A DNA stretch of 64,000 bases, taken from assembly GCA_050946935.1 (NCBI GenBank), contig JBMNVR010000002.1:124001-188000 (forward strand), written 5' to 3'. The notes below the pieces were generated by a model. It was not told the DNA's origin, ran no database searches, and saw only the letters and a list, made by a program, of their open reading frames with translations. The stretch is from UQRS01 sp050946935. GTDB lineage: Bacteria; Bacillota; Clostridia; Oscillospirales; Acutalibacteraceae. Below are positions 1-8,156 of this stretch, piece by piece. Position numbers and translations under genes: made by a program. The stretch's first letter is position 1, and each line of letters opens with the position of its first letter.

Positions 1-488
1 ACAAAAACATCATCATGGCTGCCGAGCAGGCCATTCCGCTCAGCAGCCGGAAGGTCATCGTGCTGCATACCCGCACGATCCCGATGGGTATTTCAGCCAT
101 GCTGGCTTACGAACCGGCGGCCGAAACCGACCTCAACGCCATCAATATGGGTCGCGCCGCCAAAGCGGTCGGCACCGGGCAGATCACCTTTGCCGCCCGG
201 GACTCCAACTATGACGGGCATAAAATTAAAAAGGGCGAACTTCTGGCGCTCAAAAACGGCAAAGTTGCCTTTACGGAGACCAATCTGACCAAGGCACTGG
301 TCAAGCTGACCCGCGAGCTTTGCACCAAGGACACTGCCTTTGTCACACTCCTCTACGGCGAGGACGTCACCGACGAGCAGGCGGAGGAGGCACGGGACGC
401 GCTTGCCGCCAAGCTGGGCAGTGAGATCGAAATCAATATGATCAACGGGGGACAGCCGGTCTATTACTTCATCATTTCGGTTGAATGA
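1..488 (+). CDS. FakA/YloV-type fatty acid kinase (DAK domain protein), C-terminal part
   Basis: The reading frame is open to the first base of the window, so the gene starts upstream and only about 162 C-terminal residues are present. The opening residues (KNIIMAAEQA) match the region where proteins of the YloV/FakA family read 'NxNIIxAAEQA', just before the C-terminal DegV-like half. The known family role is the kinase subunit that phosphorylates fatty acids bound to a FakB/DegV partner; older annotation calls it a DAK2-domain phosphatase. The catalytic N-terminal DAK domain is outside the window. The gene lies directly before recG with a few bases of overlap or spacing, a common Firmicutes order (yloV-recG). 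It ends with a TGA at 486-488. Confidence 0.85.
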   Translation, partial: KNIIMAAEQAIPLSSRKVIVLHTRTIPMGISAMLAYEPAAETDLNAINMGRAAKAVGTGQITFAARDSNYDGHKIKKGELLALKNGKVAFTETNLTKALVKLTRELCTKDTAFVTLLYGEDVTDEQAEEARDALAAKLGSEIEINMINGGQPVYYFIISVE

Positions 489-540
489 CGGAAATAAAAG
501 ACGGGAGTACGCCCCTTTAACCCACAGCGAAAGGATGGTC

Positions 541-2589
541 ATGCATATGGCGTCCGACAGCAGCAATCTGCAATATTTAAAGGGCGTGGGCGAAAAGCGC
601 GCCCAGCTATTTCAAAAGCTGGGTGTCGCAAGCGTCGGCGCCCTTTGCCGTTTTTATCCCCGGCAATACAAGGATTGGAGTCGTCCGGTCACCGTGGCCG
701 AAGCCGCGGTGGGGGAGATCTGTTGCGTAAAGGCGGAGATTTCCCTTCCGGTGACCGAGCATCGGGTGCGCCGGGGCATGGTGTTATATAAGACGCTGGC
801 CACCGATCGCAGCGGCGTTCCGCTTTACATCACCATCTTCAACAATAAATATGCCGCCGGCCGTCTGGAACCGGGCAAAACCTTTCTGTTTTACGGTAAG
901 GTTGACGGGAATCTTCTGCGGCGGGAGATGACCTCGCCCGAGATTGAGCGGGAAACCTGCGCCTCGATCCACCCGGTCTACCCGGCGACCGAGGGACTAT
1001 CCTCCAAAACCATTGAAAAGGTCATGCCAAACGCCCTGCGCATCTTCGAGCCGGAGGATCCTCTTCCCAGAGAAATGCGCAACCGCCTTGGCCTTCTCGA
1101 TCTGAACGAGGCACTCTGGAACATTCATTTTCCGAAAAATCACAAAGCGCTGGAGGCTGCGCGCCGCCGCCTGGTTTTTGAGGAGCTGTTTTTGCTGCAA
1201 ACCGGCTTAAAACAGCTCAAGGCACGGGACAGGGGAGAGACCTCTGCAAAAATTTCCGTCGACCGCTCGGCCGATTTCGAAAAGCTGCTGCCCTTTACCC
1301 TGACCGGTGCACAGCGGCGCGTGATCGGGGAGTGCGTGGCGGATATGCGCGCCGCCCGCCCGATGAACCGTCTGGTTCAGGGCGATGTCGGCTCGGGAAA
1401 GACGGCAGTGGCCGCCTCGATCGCCATGACTGCCGCGGCAAACGGGCTGCAGACCGCTCTGATGGCCCCAACCGAGATTTTAGCCGAGCAGCACTATCGT
1501 TCCCTTTCCGCCCTGCTGAAGGGGAGCGGACTGCGACTCACCCTTCTGACCGGCTCAGCAACCAAAAAAGAAAAGGAGCGGATCAAAGCCCTGCTCGCCG
1601 CGGGGGAGGTCGACCTCGCTGTCGGCACCCACGCCCTGCTGACCCCCGACGTGCGGTTTGCCGCGCTTGGGCTGGTGATAACCGACGAACAGCATCGGTT
1701 TGGCGTCGCCCAGCGCGCCGCTCTCGCCGCAAAGGGGGAGAATCCCCATCTGTTGGTCATGTCCGCCACCCCGATTCCACGAACCCTGGCGCTGATTATC
1801 TACGGTGATCTGGACATCAGCGTCATCGACCAACTGCCGCCCGGCCGCCAGCCGATTGAGACCTACGCCATCTCCACCGCCTTGCGGGAAAGGGCGTACG
1901 CCTATGTCCGGCGGCATCTGGACGAAGGACGGCAGGGATACGTCGTCTGCCCCCTGATCGAGGAAAACGAGGAGGGCGCGCCCGGTCTCACCCCGGCGAC
2001 CGAATATGAAAAGAAGCTGGAGGAAGGCCCCTTTGCCGGTTACCGGCTGGGACTGCTGCATGGGAGGATGAAGCCGGCAGAAAAGGACGCGGTTATGCGC
2101 CGTTTCGCCGCAGGGGAGATTCAGCTTCTCGTCTCTACCACCGTGATTGAGGTCGGGGTCGACGTGCCCAACGCGGTCATTATGGTGATCGAGAACGCCG
2201 ACCGCTTCGGCCTCTCCCAATTGCACCAGCTTCGCGGCCGTATCGGGCGGGGGGAACACAAGTCGACCTGCATCCTGATCTCCGACGCCAAGGGGGAGGA
2301 GGCAATCCGCCGCCTGAAAATTATGAAAGAGACCCGCGACGGCTTCAAAATTGCGGACGAGGATTTAAAGCTTCGCGGACCGGGCGATTTCTTCGGACGG
2401 CGGCAGCACGGCCTGCCCGAGCTGCGGCTGGCGGATCTGGCCGCGGATATGGAGGTGCTGCGCGCCGCGGGAGGGGAAGCCGAGCGGCTTCTCGCCAACG
2501 ACCCCGAGCTGTCCCGTCCCGAACACCGCACTCTGCGTTCGGCGGTCGCCGAACTGTTTGACGCCTCCGACGGACAGGCTTTAAATTAA
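541..2589 (+). CDS. recG: ATP-dependent DNA helicase RecG
   Basis: RecG unwinds and regresses stalled replication forks and Holliday junctions. The protein has the N-terminal wedge/OB region, then a superfamily 2 helicase core with Walker A GDVGSGKT (residues about 281-288), a DEQH Walker B box (about 382), the SATPIPRT motif and the family's QLRGRIGRG motif VI, and ends with the RecG C-terminal 'GPGDFFGRRQHG' region. The ATG at 541 is preferred because AAAGG sits six bases upstream; in-frame starts also exist at 481 (TTG), 535 and 547. With start 541 the protein is 682 residues, normal for the family. It probably shares a transcript with the upstream fakA-like gene. Confidence 0.95.
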   Translation: MHMASDSSNLQYLKGVGEKRAQLFQKLGVASVGALCRFYPRQYKDWSRPVTVAEAAVGEICCVKAEISLPVTEHRVRRGMVLYKTLATDRSGVPLYITIFNNKYAAGRLEPGKTFLFYGKVDGNLLRREMTSPEIERETCASIHPVYPATEGLSSKTIEKVMPNALRIFEPEDPLPREMRNRLGLLDLNEALWNIHFPKNHKALEAARRRLVFEELFLLQTGLKQLKARDRGETSAKISVDRSADFEKLLPFTLTGAQRRVIGECVADMRAARPMNRLVQGDVGSGKTAVAASIAMTAAANGLQTALMAPTEILAEQHYRSLSALLKGSGLRLTLLTGSATKKEKERIKALLAAGEVDLAVGTHALLTPDVRFAALGLVITDEQHRFGVAQRAALAAKGENPHLLVMSATPIPRTLALIIYGDLDISVIDQLPPGRQPIETYAISTALRERAYAYVRRHLDEGRQGYVVCPLIEENEEGAPGLTPATEYEKKLEEGPFAGYRLGLLHGRMKPAEKDAVMRRFAAGEIQLLVSTTVIEVGVDVPNAVIMVIENADRFGLSQLHQLRGRIGRGEHKSTCILISDAKGEEAIRRLKIMKETRDGFKIADEDLKLRGPGDFFGRRQHGLPELRLADLAADMEVLRAAGGEAERLLANDPELSRPEHRTLRSAVAELFDASDGQALN

Positions 2590-2748
2590 CAGCTTACACA
2601 CCCGGCAGCTTTCGGGCCTGCCGCCATATCTTCGCCAAAAATTCAAAAGAAAGGACGCGCTTTTTTCGCTCGTACCGCCCCCTCGCCGCCGCGCGCGGCA
2701 GGCAGGAGGACGTGTACAACTGTTGCAAAGGCGCACTGAACAAGATAT

Positions 2749-3882
2749 ATGTACACCTTGCAAAAACAAGAGGGAAACGCCCGCCGCGGCGTTTTTGAAA
2801 CCCCACACGGAACAGTACAGACCCCTGCTTTCATGAACGTCGCCACGGCGGCGGCCATCAAGGGAGCGGTGTCGGCCTGTGATCTCAAAAATGAACTGCG
2901 GTGTCAGGTTATGCTCTGCAATACCTACCATCTTCATGTCCGGCCGGGCGATGAGGTTGTAAAACAGATGGGCGGCCTTCACCGCTTTACCGGCTGGCAG
3001 GGGCCGATCCTGACCGACAGCGGCGGGTTTCAGGTCTTCTCTTTGGCCTCCCTTCGTCAGATCGAGGAGCAGGGGGTCACCTTTGCCTCCCACGTTGACG
3101 GCCGCCGCATTTTCATGGGGCCGGAGGAAAGCATGCAGATTCAATCCAACCTCGGCTCGACTATCGCCATGGCCTTCGACGAGTGTGTGGAGAATCCGGC
3201 CGCGTATGATTATGCCGCCGCCTCCTGCAAGCGGACGACCCGCTGGCTGAAGCGCTGCAAGGCGGAGATGGCGCGGCTCTGCGCTCTGGAGGGGACGATC
3301 AACCCCGAGCAGATGCTGTTCGGCATCAACCAGGGCTGCACCTATGACGACCTGCGGATCGAGCATATGAAGGCGATCGCTGAGCTGGATCTGCCGGGGT
3401 ACGCCATAGGCGGCCTCGCAGTAGGGGAGTCGACCGAGGTCATGTATCACATCATCGAGCAGGTTGAGCCGTTCATGCCGGCCGACCGGCCGCGCTACCT
3501 GATGGGGGTCGGCACGCCGGCTAATATTTTAGAAGGGGTTGCACGCGGCGTCGACCTCTTCGACTGCGTCATGCCCAGCCGCAACGCCCGGCATGGCCAT
3601 CTCTTCACAAAAGAAGGGGTTATCAACCTGAATAACAAAAAGTATGAGACCGACGACCAGCCGATCGACCCGGCTTGTGATTGTCCGGTCTGTCGCCGGC
3701 ATTCCCGGGCGTACATCCGCCACCTCCTCAAAAGTGGGGAGATGCTGGCCCATCGTCTTTGCGTTTCACACAACCTGTACTTCTACAACACCCTGATGGA
3801 GGACATCCGTGCCGCGCTGGACGAGGGGCGTTTCTCCGCTTTTAAAGCAGAGGCGCTGCCCCGCCTCGACCGAAGGATATAG
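2749..3882 (+). CDS. tgt: Queuine/preQ1 tRNA-guanine transglycosylase Tgt
   Basis: Tgt exchanges guanine-34 of tRNAs with GUN anticodons for preQ1, the step that leads to queuosine. The sequence shows the substrate-binding DSGGFQ box (Asp near residue 90), the nucleophile region LFDCVMPSRNARHG (Asp about 272) and the zinc site CDCPVC plus the Cys/His in HRLCVSHN (from about 310 to 347). At 377 residues it is full length for bacterial Tgt. The start ATG follows a non-coding gap of about 160 bases after recG. In many bacteria tgt precedes yajC, as here. Confidence 0.96.
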   Translation: MYTLQKQEGNARRGVFETPHGTVQTPAFMNVATAAAIKGAVSACDLKNELRCQVMLCNTYHLHVRPGDEVVKQMGGLHRFTGWQGPILTDSGGFQVFSLASLRQIEEQGVTFASHVDGRRIFMGPEESMQIQSNLGSTIAMAFDECVENPAAYDYAAASCKRTTRWLKRCKAEMARLCALEGTINPEQMLFGINQGCTYDDLRIEHMKAIAELDLPGYAIGGLAVGESTEVMYHIIEQVEPFMPADRPRYLMGVGTPANILEGVARGVDLFDCVMPSRNARHGHLFTKEGVINLNNKKYETDDQPIDPACDCPVCRRHSRAYIRHLLKSGEMLAHRLCVSHNLYFYNTLMEDIRAALDEGRFSAFKAEALPRLDRRI

Positions 3883-3916
3883 TTTTTTTGTTCACCGTTT
3901 GTTTAAAAAGATTTCC

Positions 3917-3945
3917 TTGCAATTCAGGGTTGCAGCCTTTATAAT
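3917..3945 (+). promoter_or_regulatory. Promoter for yajC
   Basis: TTGCAA (3917-3922), a 17-base spacer and a perfect TATAAT (3940-3945) lie 30 bases before the yajC start, between tgt and yajC. This suggests yajC can be transcribed on its own as well as from tgt read-through. Confidence 0.7.
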
Positions 3946-3975
3946 GAATTGGTAAATATACGGAGGTGTAAAAGG

Positions 3976-4371
3976 ATGAATTTTAATCTTTTGGAAACGA
4001 CGACGTCCACCGCAGCCGGAACCAGTGGCGGAGCACAATGGCTGGTGATGATCGCCTATATCGCCATTATCGGTCTGGCGCTCTATTTCCTGATGATTCG
4101 CCCACAGAAAAAAAAGCAAAAGGCGGAGGAAAGCATGCGCAACAATGTCCAGATCGGGGATGAGATCATCACGATCGGCGGCTTCTACGGCCGGGTCATC
4201 TCGATCAAAGAGGATGCGCTGACCATCGAATCTCCTGTGGACCATTCCAAGCAGAATATCGCCAAATGGGCGGTACAGACCAATCTCACGGTACATGAGG
4301 AGCCGGCTGCTGATAAAAAGGCGGTCAAGGCAAAATCCGACAAACCGGAAAAGGCGGAGAAAGCTGACTGA
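3976..4371 (+). CDS. yajC: Preprotein translocase accessory subunit YajC
   Basis: YajC is a small single-span membrane protein associated with SecDF and SecYEG. One hydrophobic helix (about residues 20-42) is followed by the family signature FLMIRPQKKKQK and a cytoplasmic domain with 'GDEIITIGGFYGRVI'. The ATG at 3976 is chosen because GGAGGTG stands about eight bases upstream; an earlier in-frame start at 3949 has no such site. The Lys/Ala-rich tail is typical of Firmicutes YajC. secDF is not in the window. It is 131 residues long. Confidence 0.93.
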   Translation: MNFNLLETTTSTAAGTSGGAQWLVMIAYIAIIGLALYFLMIRPQKKKQKAEESMRNNVQIGDEIITIGGFYGRVISIKEDALTIESPVDHSKQNIAKWAVQTNLTVHEEPAADKKAVKAKSDKPEKAEKAD

Positions 4372-4400
4372 CGCAAAACGCGTCCCATAAAATCGGAATA

Positions 4401-4453
4401 ATCGCTCCCTCATCGGCATACAGATTACTGTATCAACCGATAAAGGGAGCGAT
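4401..4453 (+). promoter_or_regulatory. Long hairpin covering the ribosome binding site of the next gene
   Basis: Three nested perfect stems pair across this stretch: 4401-4410 with 4444-4453 (10 bp), 4412-4416 with 4437-4441 (5 bp) and 4418-4423 with 4428-4433 (6 bp), with an ATTA loop. The right arm contains the AAGGGAG ribosome binding site of the gene starting at 4458. The hairpin is followed by CGCTTTGTTT, so it could end yajC transcription, block translation of the next gene, or both. Confidence 0.7.
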
Positions 4454-4457
4454 CGCT

Positions 4458-4865
4458 TTGTTTAAGACCAATACATCCTCCGCTGACCAGAATGATTTTT
4501 ACCGCCCTGTGCTTTACGGCTTGATCTGCGGCGTGATCGCCACGGTGTTCATGCTCTTTGTTCTGGCTTTTGTGATGACGCTGAAAGATGTACCGGCCGC
4601 GGCCGTGTCGGCTTTTTCCTCACTGGCGGTCGGGTTCGGCGGCCTTTGCGGCGGCTTTTTCGCCTCGCGCAAGGCGGGGAGGAAGGGTCTGTTCTTCGGC
4701 GCCGCGACCGGCATTTTCCTCTATATTATCGTTTTGTGCGCCTCGTTGATTGTAAACTCCGGCGCCTTTTCGGTTATGAGTATCATCAAACTGGCAATCA
4801 CCGTCCTTTCCGCAGCAATCGGCGGAATCCTGGGCGTAAACATGAAAAAACGAAGAAAATATTGA
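4458..4865 (+). CDS. Small four-helix membrane protein, TIGR04086-like
   Basis: A 135-residue protein with four predicted hydrophobic segments and Gly-rich turns (GGLCGGFFASRKAGRKG) that resembles the TIGR04086 family of putative membrane proteins found next to SCIFF genes in Clostridia. The family has no proven function. The start is the TTG at 4458, placed nine bases after AAAGGGAG (4442-4449); no ATG fits. That ribosome binding site is inside a strong hairpin, so translation may be controlled. It lies between yajC and the SCIFF peptide gene. The C-terminus is short and basic (MKKRRKY). Confidence 0.75.
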   Translation: MFKTNTSSADQNDFYRPVLYGLICGVIATVFMLFVLAFVMTLKDVPAAAVSAFSSLAVGFGGLCGGFFASRKAGRKGLFFGAATGIFLYIIVLCASLIVNSGAFSVMSIIKLAITVLSAAIGGILGVNMKKRRKY

Positions 4866-4890
4866 AATATGGAAAAGCCTGTGCTATAAT
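4862..4890 (+). promoter_or_regulatory. Strong promoter for the SCIFF peptide gene
   Basis: TTGAAA (4862-4867), a 17-base spacer with a TG one base before the -10, and perfect TATAAT (4885-4890). It overlaps the end of the upstream membrane protein gene and would start a leader of about 60 bases before the ATG at 4957. Confidence 0.8.
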
Positions 4891-4956
4891 GCAGATAAGA
4901 AATATTTTCATTTGCCGTTTTGGCGGCGATGTCAAAAAAAGGAGTCACTGAAAATC

Positions 4957-5094
4957 ATGAAACATATCCAGACTTTGAACAAAGCAAACCTGAAGAAATC
5001 CGCTTCCAAGGGCGGCTGCGGCGAGTGCCAGGCTTCCTGCCAGTCGGCTTGCAAGACCTCCTGCACAGTCGCCAACCAGAAGTGTGAAAAGTAA
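4957..5094 (+). CDS. scfA: SCIFF peptide (six cysteines in forty-five residues), ranthipeptide precursor
   Basis: This is exactly 45 residues with exactly six cysteines (positions 21, 24, 28, 32, 36 and 43), the defining pattern of the SCIFF family conserved across Clostridia. It is a ribosomally made precursor whose cysteines are cross-linked through thioethers by the radical SAM enzyme encoded just downstream; reported roles are in quorum-sensing-like regulation. The ATG follows AAGGAG at a spacing of about 13 bases. A strong promoter lies upstream and a hairpin lies downstream, which fits high expression of the peptide relative to its enzyme. Confidence 0.95.
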   Translation: MKHIQTLNKANLKKSASKGGCGECQASCQSACKTSCTVANQKCEK

Positions 5095-5140
5095 GCGTCC
5101 GCTTTATCTCTGACGCTGACAACCGGATGAACTACCGTTT

Positions 5141-5172
5141 AAGGGACAGGAATTTTCTGTCCCTTAACTTGT
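5141..5172 (+). terminator. Hairpin between the SCIFF peptide gene and its maturase
   Basis: A perfect 9-bp stem, AAGGGACAG (5141-5149) with CTGTCCCTT (5157-5165), has a seven-base AT-rich loop and is followed by AACTTGTATTTTT. It is probably a partial terminator that lowers maturase expression relative to the peptide. Confidence 0.75.
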
Positions 5173-5191
5173 ATTTTTAGGAGAATTTGCC

Positions 5192-6586
5192 ATGATACAT
5201 AAATATACCCTGGGCGGATACCGCATCTGCCTGGATACCCACAGCGGCGCGGTACACCTGCTGGACGAGCTGTCCTACGACCTCCTCGACTTCACGGAGG
5301 AGGGGATGGAGGCCGCATGTCCTCCTGCCGCCTATGACGCCCTGCCCGGATACACCAGGGAGGAGATCGACGACTGCTATGCCGAGCTGTACGCGTTGTA
5401 CCAGGAGGGAGTCCTCCACAGCCCGGACACCTATGAGCCGCTGGCCGACCATATGGGGGCCGCCCCGGTCAAGTCTATGTGCCTTAATATCGCGCACGAC
5501 TGCAACCTGCGGTGTGAATACTGCTTCGCCGCCAAGGGGGATTTCGGACAGGGGCGGAAACTGATGCACCTCGACACGGCCAAAAAGGCGATCGATTTTC
5601 TGATCGAAAAATCAGCCGGCCGGCGGAATCTGGAGTTGGATTTCTTCGGCGGGGAGCCGCTGATGAATTTTGACACGGTGAAAAAGACTGTGGAGTACGC
5701 CCGGTCGATTGAAAAAGAAAATGGCAAAAATTTCAGATTCACCATCACGACCAACGGCCTTCTGCTCGACGATGAAAAAATAGATTTTATCAATCGGGAG
5801 ATGTCCAATGTTGTCCTCTCGATCGACGGACGGAAAGAGATTAACGATGCACTGCGCCTCACCCCCGGCGGCCAGGGAAGCTATGACGTGATCCTGCCGA
5901 AGTATAAAAAGCTGGTCGCCCGGCGCGGCGATAAGGAATACTACGTCCGCGGAACCTTCACCCGTCTTAACCCCGATTTTACCGAGGATATCCTGAGCCT
6001 GTACCACGAGGGGTTTGATCAAATTTCGGTCGAGCCTGTCGTGTCGGATAAGCAGCTCTCGTTCTCTTTGCAGGAGGAGGATCTTCCCCGTCTTTTTACG
6101 GAATACGATCGTCTCGCCGATACCATCATCCAGATCAAAAAAAGCGGAAAGCACATCAATTTCTTCCACTTCATGCTCGACCTCGACGGCGGGCCGTGCG
6201 CCATCAAGCGGCTGCGCGGATGCAGTTGCGGGAATGAGTATGTTGCCGTCACGCCGGAGGGGGACATTTATCCCTGCCATCAGTTTGTCGGGATGAAAGA
6301 ATATATTATGGGTAACCTGAACGACGGAACCTTTGACCGCACTATGCAGCAAAAATTTGCCAAAATCAACATTTACACCAAACCGGAATGCCGCGGCTGC
6401 TGGGCCAAATTCTTTTGCAGCGGCGGATGCAATGCCAACAATGTGCAGTATGAGGGGGATGTCAACCGGCCACACGGCCTCTCCTGCGAGTTGGAGAAAA
6501 AGCGGCTCGAATGCGCCATCATGATCAAGGCGGCGTTGGCCGAAGCGCGAAGCGATATGCAGGAACCGGCTGCCGGCCGGGCCTGA
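5192..6586 (+). CDS. scfB: SCIFF radical SAM maturase (thioether-forming, SPASM domain)
   Basis: This enzyme forms sulfur-to-carbon thioether links in the SCIFF peptide using S-adenosylmethionine. The N-terminal 90 residues look like a peptide-binding RRE region. The radical SAM motif CNLRCEYC gives Cys104, Cys108 and Cys111. The C-terminal SPASM domain carries auxiliary cluster cysteines (CSCG, YPCHQF, CRGCWAKFFCSGGCNANN and a final C in GLSCELEKK). The length of 464 residues is typical. The ATG at 5192 follows TAGGAG (5178-5183). The nearby hairpin at 5141-5165 separates it from the peptide gene by about 100 bases in all. Confidence 0.95.
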   Translation: MIHKYTLGGYRICLDTHSGAVHLLDELSYDLLDFTEEGMEAACPPAAYDALPGYTREEIDDCYAELYALYQEGVLHSPDTYEPLADHMGAAPVKSMCLNIAHDCNLRCEYCFAAKGDFGQGRKLMHLDTAKKAIDFLIEKSAGRRNLELDFFGGEPLMNFDTVKKTVEYARSIEKENGKNFRFTITTNGLLLDDEKIDFINREMSNVVLSIDGRKEINDALRLTPGGQGSYDVILPKYKKLVARRGDKEYYVRGTFTRLNPDFTEDILSLYHEGFDQISVEPVVSDKQLSFSLQEEDLPRLFTEYDRLADTIIQIKKSGKHINFFHFMLDLDGGPCAIKRLRGCSCGNEYVAVTPEGDIYPCHQFVGMKEYIMGNLNDGTFDRTMQQKFAKINIYTKPECRGCWAKFFCSGGCNANNVQYEGDVNRPHGLSCELEKKRLECAIMIKAALAEARSDMQEPAAGRA

Positions 6587-6628
6587 TTGTTTTGCACATC
6601 GAGGGTAAGAAAAGGAGCGGACTACAAA

Positions 6629-7174
6629 ATGAACAACGTCAGTGTTTGGAGGTTATCCGGAAAACTTTTCTTCCGACTGGTGATCGGCAGCCTGATCTGC
6701 TTGATGCTCTCACTTTCGGTTATGGTTTTCCTCAACAACCCGGGCGGGAGGATGCTCTGCCAGCTTTTGAACTTCAGCGCAGCCTTTTCGCTCGTTTATC
6801 TTGCGGTTTGGCAGGTGGGTTTCTCTGACCGTAATCGGGTTAAATACGGCTACTCCAAAGAGGATTTTACAAAGGGCTTCAAGGCGGGCACTTTGGCGAC
6901 CCTGCCGTTTTTGATCCCCTCTGTATTACTGGCTTTGTCCAAAGCCGGAGTGATCACCGGCGGGTTTCTTCCTGTTTTTCGGCTGCTGACGCCGGTATTC
7001 TTCCCACTGTACTATTCGGTTTTCCCCGCAAGCCAGTTGATTTCAGAGATTGGAATTCTCAACATTGCTGTTTCCTTCCTCTTGCCGCTGGTGTTTGTGG
7101 TGATTGCCGGAACCGGTTACTTCCTCGGTTATCGAGATACGCAGCTTACCGCCCTGTTTCGGGCAAAAAGATAA
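6629..7174 (+). CDS. Integral membrane protein of unknown function
   Basis: I do not recognise this family. The 181-residue protein has about five hydrophobic segments (near residues 15-37, 45-62, 85-110, 115-135 and 145-165) and a short basic end (FRAKR). The ATG at 6629 follows AAAGGAG (6611-6617) at 11 bases; the open frame extends upstream to 6587 without a better start. It lies 42 bases after the SCIFF maturase and before cwlD, so it may be part of the SCIFF transcript. A link with SCIFF export is only a guess from position. Confidence 0.7.
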   Translation: MNNVSVWRLSGKLFFRLVIGSLICLMLSLSVMVFLNNPGGRMLCQLLNFSAAFSLVYLAVWQVGFSDRNRVKYGYSKEDFTKGFKAGTLATLPFLIPSVLLALSKAGVITGGFLPVFRLLTPVFFPLYYSVFPASQLISEIGILNIAVSFLLPLVFVVIAGTGYFLGYRDTQLTALFRAKR

Positions 7175-7224
7175 CATAACCGCCCGGGCTCTTTGCATAT
7201 CCTATCGGTAGGGGAGGGGTGTGC

Positions 7225-7938
7225 ATGACAATACGCATTCCGGCAAGGCTGATTTTATCCATCCTCTGCGCCGCGCTGGCTGTCACGCTGGCCGCGTCTG
7301 TCACGATTTATGTTGGACGACGGGTGACTGCCTCAATCGAGAGGGAAAGTCCCGCGCCTATTGTAATTATCGACGCAGGACACGGCGGTTTTGACGGCGG
7401 CGCGGTAGCCTCCGACGGGACCGAGGAAAAAGGACTGAATCTCGTGATCGCGCTGCGGCTGCGGGATACGATGACCCTTCTTGGCGCCGACGTCGTTATG
7501 GTGCGCGAGGAGGATCGCTCAGTGGAAATCTCCGGCAGCACAGTACGCCAACGCAAGGTATCGGATATGCAAAACCGGCTGGCTTTGATGAAGAAGTACC
7601 CGTCAGCCAGTTTTATCAGCATCCACCTGAACAAATTCTCGGAAAGCTCTTCAAGCGGGGCACAGGTGTTTTACGCCGCGGCCGATGGATCGCAGAAGCT
7701 TGCTGAACAGATACAAAGCTCCATCATATCGGGCGTTCAACCGAAAAATCATCGGGTTATTAAACCGGGAACCAAGGATACCTTTTTGCTCTATAACGCT
7801 TCGGTGCCGGCCGTGATTGTGGAATGCGGTTTTTTAAGCAACCCCGGCGACCTCGCTAATTTGAAGGACGAGGTTTATCAGGGCAAAATCGCTTTTGCGA
7901 TCGCGCGCGGATATCTGGCAGCACGCGCCGCCGGATAA
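7225..7938 (+). CDS. cwlD: N-acetylmuramoyl-L-alanine amidase CwlD-like (spore cortex)
   Basis: Amidase_3 family zinc enzyme. In spore formers CwlD, with PdaA, makes the muramic-delta-lactam of the cortex that germination lytic enzymes recognise. After one N-terminal hydrophobic helix (residues about 7-28) come the family motifs IDAGHGGFDGGA (zinc His), SISTHLN-type 'FISIHLNKF' (zinc His) and VECGFLSN (catalytic Glu). The ATG at 7225 is preferred over the GTG at 7219 because GGGGAGG ends seven bases upstream. The protein has 237 residues and no LysM or SPOR repeats, like B. subtilis CwlD. A short hairpin terminator follows at about 8015. Confidence 0.88.
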   Translation: MTIRIPARLILSILCAALAVTLAASVTIYVGRRVTASIERESPAPIVIIDAGHGGFDGGAVASDGTEEKGLNLVIALRLRDTMTLLGADVVMVREEDRSVEISGSTVRQRKVSDMQNRLALMKKYPSASFISIHLNKFSESSSSGAQVFYAAADGSQKLAEQIQSSIISGVQPKNHRVIKPGTKDTFLLYNASVPAVIVECGFLSNPGDLANLKDEVYQGKIAFAIARGYLAARAAG

Positions 7939-8014
7939 GCACCCGGCGGCCGGAGAATTCGCGGGAATAGGAGGGGGGAGGCGCGCCCCTCATGCTTTTT
8001 GTTGCTTTCGCTAA

Positions 8015-8044
8015 AAAATGTCCGCCGCGACATTTTCTTTTTCA
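8015..8044 (+). terminator. Terminator between cwlD and radA
   Basis: AAAATGTC (8015-8022), loop CGCCGC and GACATTTT (8029-8036) followed by CTTTTT. It separates cwlD from radA. Confidence 0.6.
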
Positions 8045-8156
8045 ACACGGATTTGGCGGATATTTTTAAGAAAACACACGATTGGATATGCCTGTGCAGG
8101 GAAAGATGCGACTGCCTCCTCCTTTGCAGGCCAAGGAGAAAGGAACGACCAAAGCT

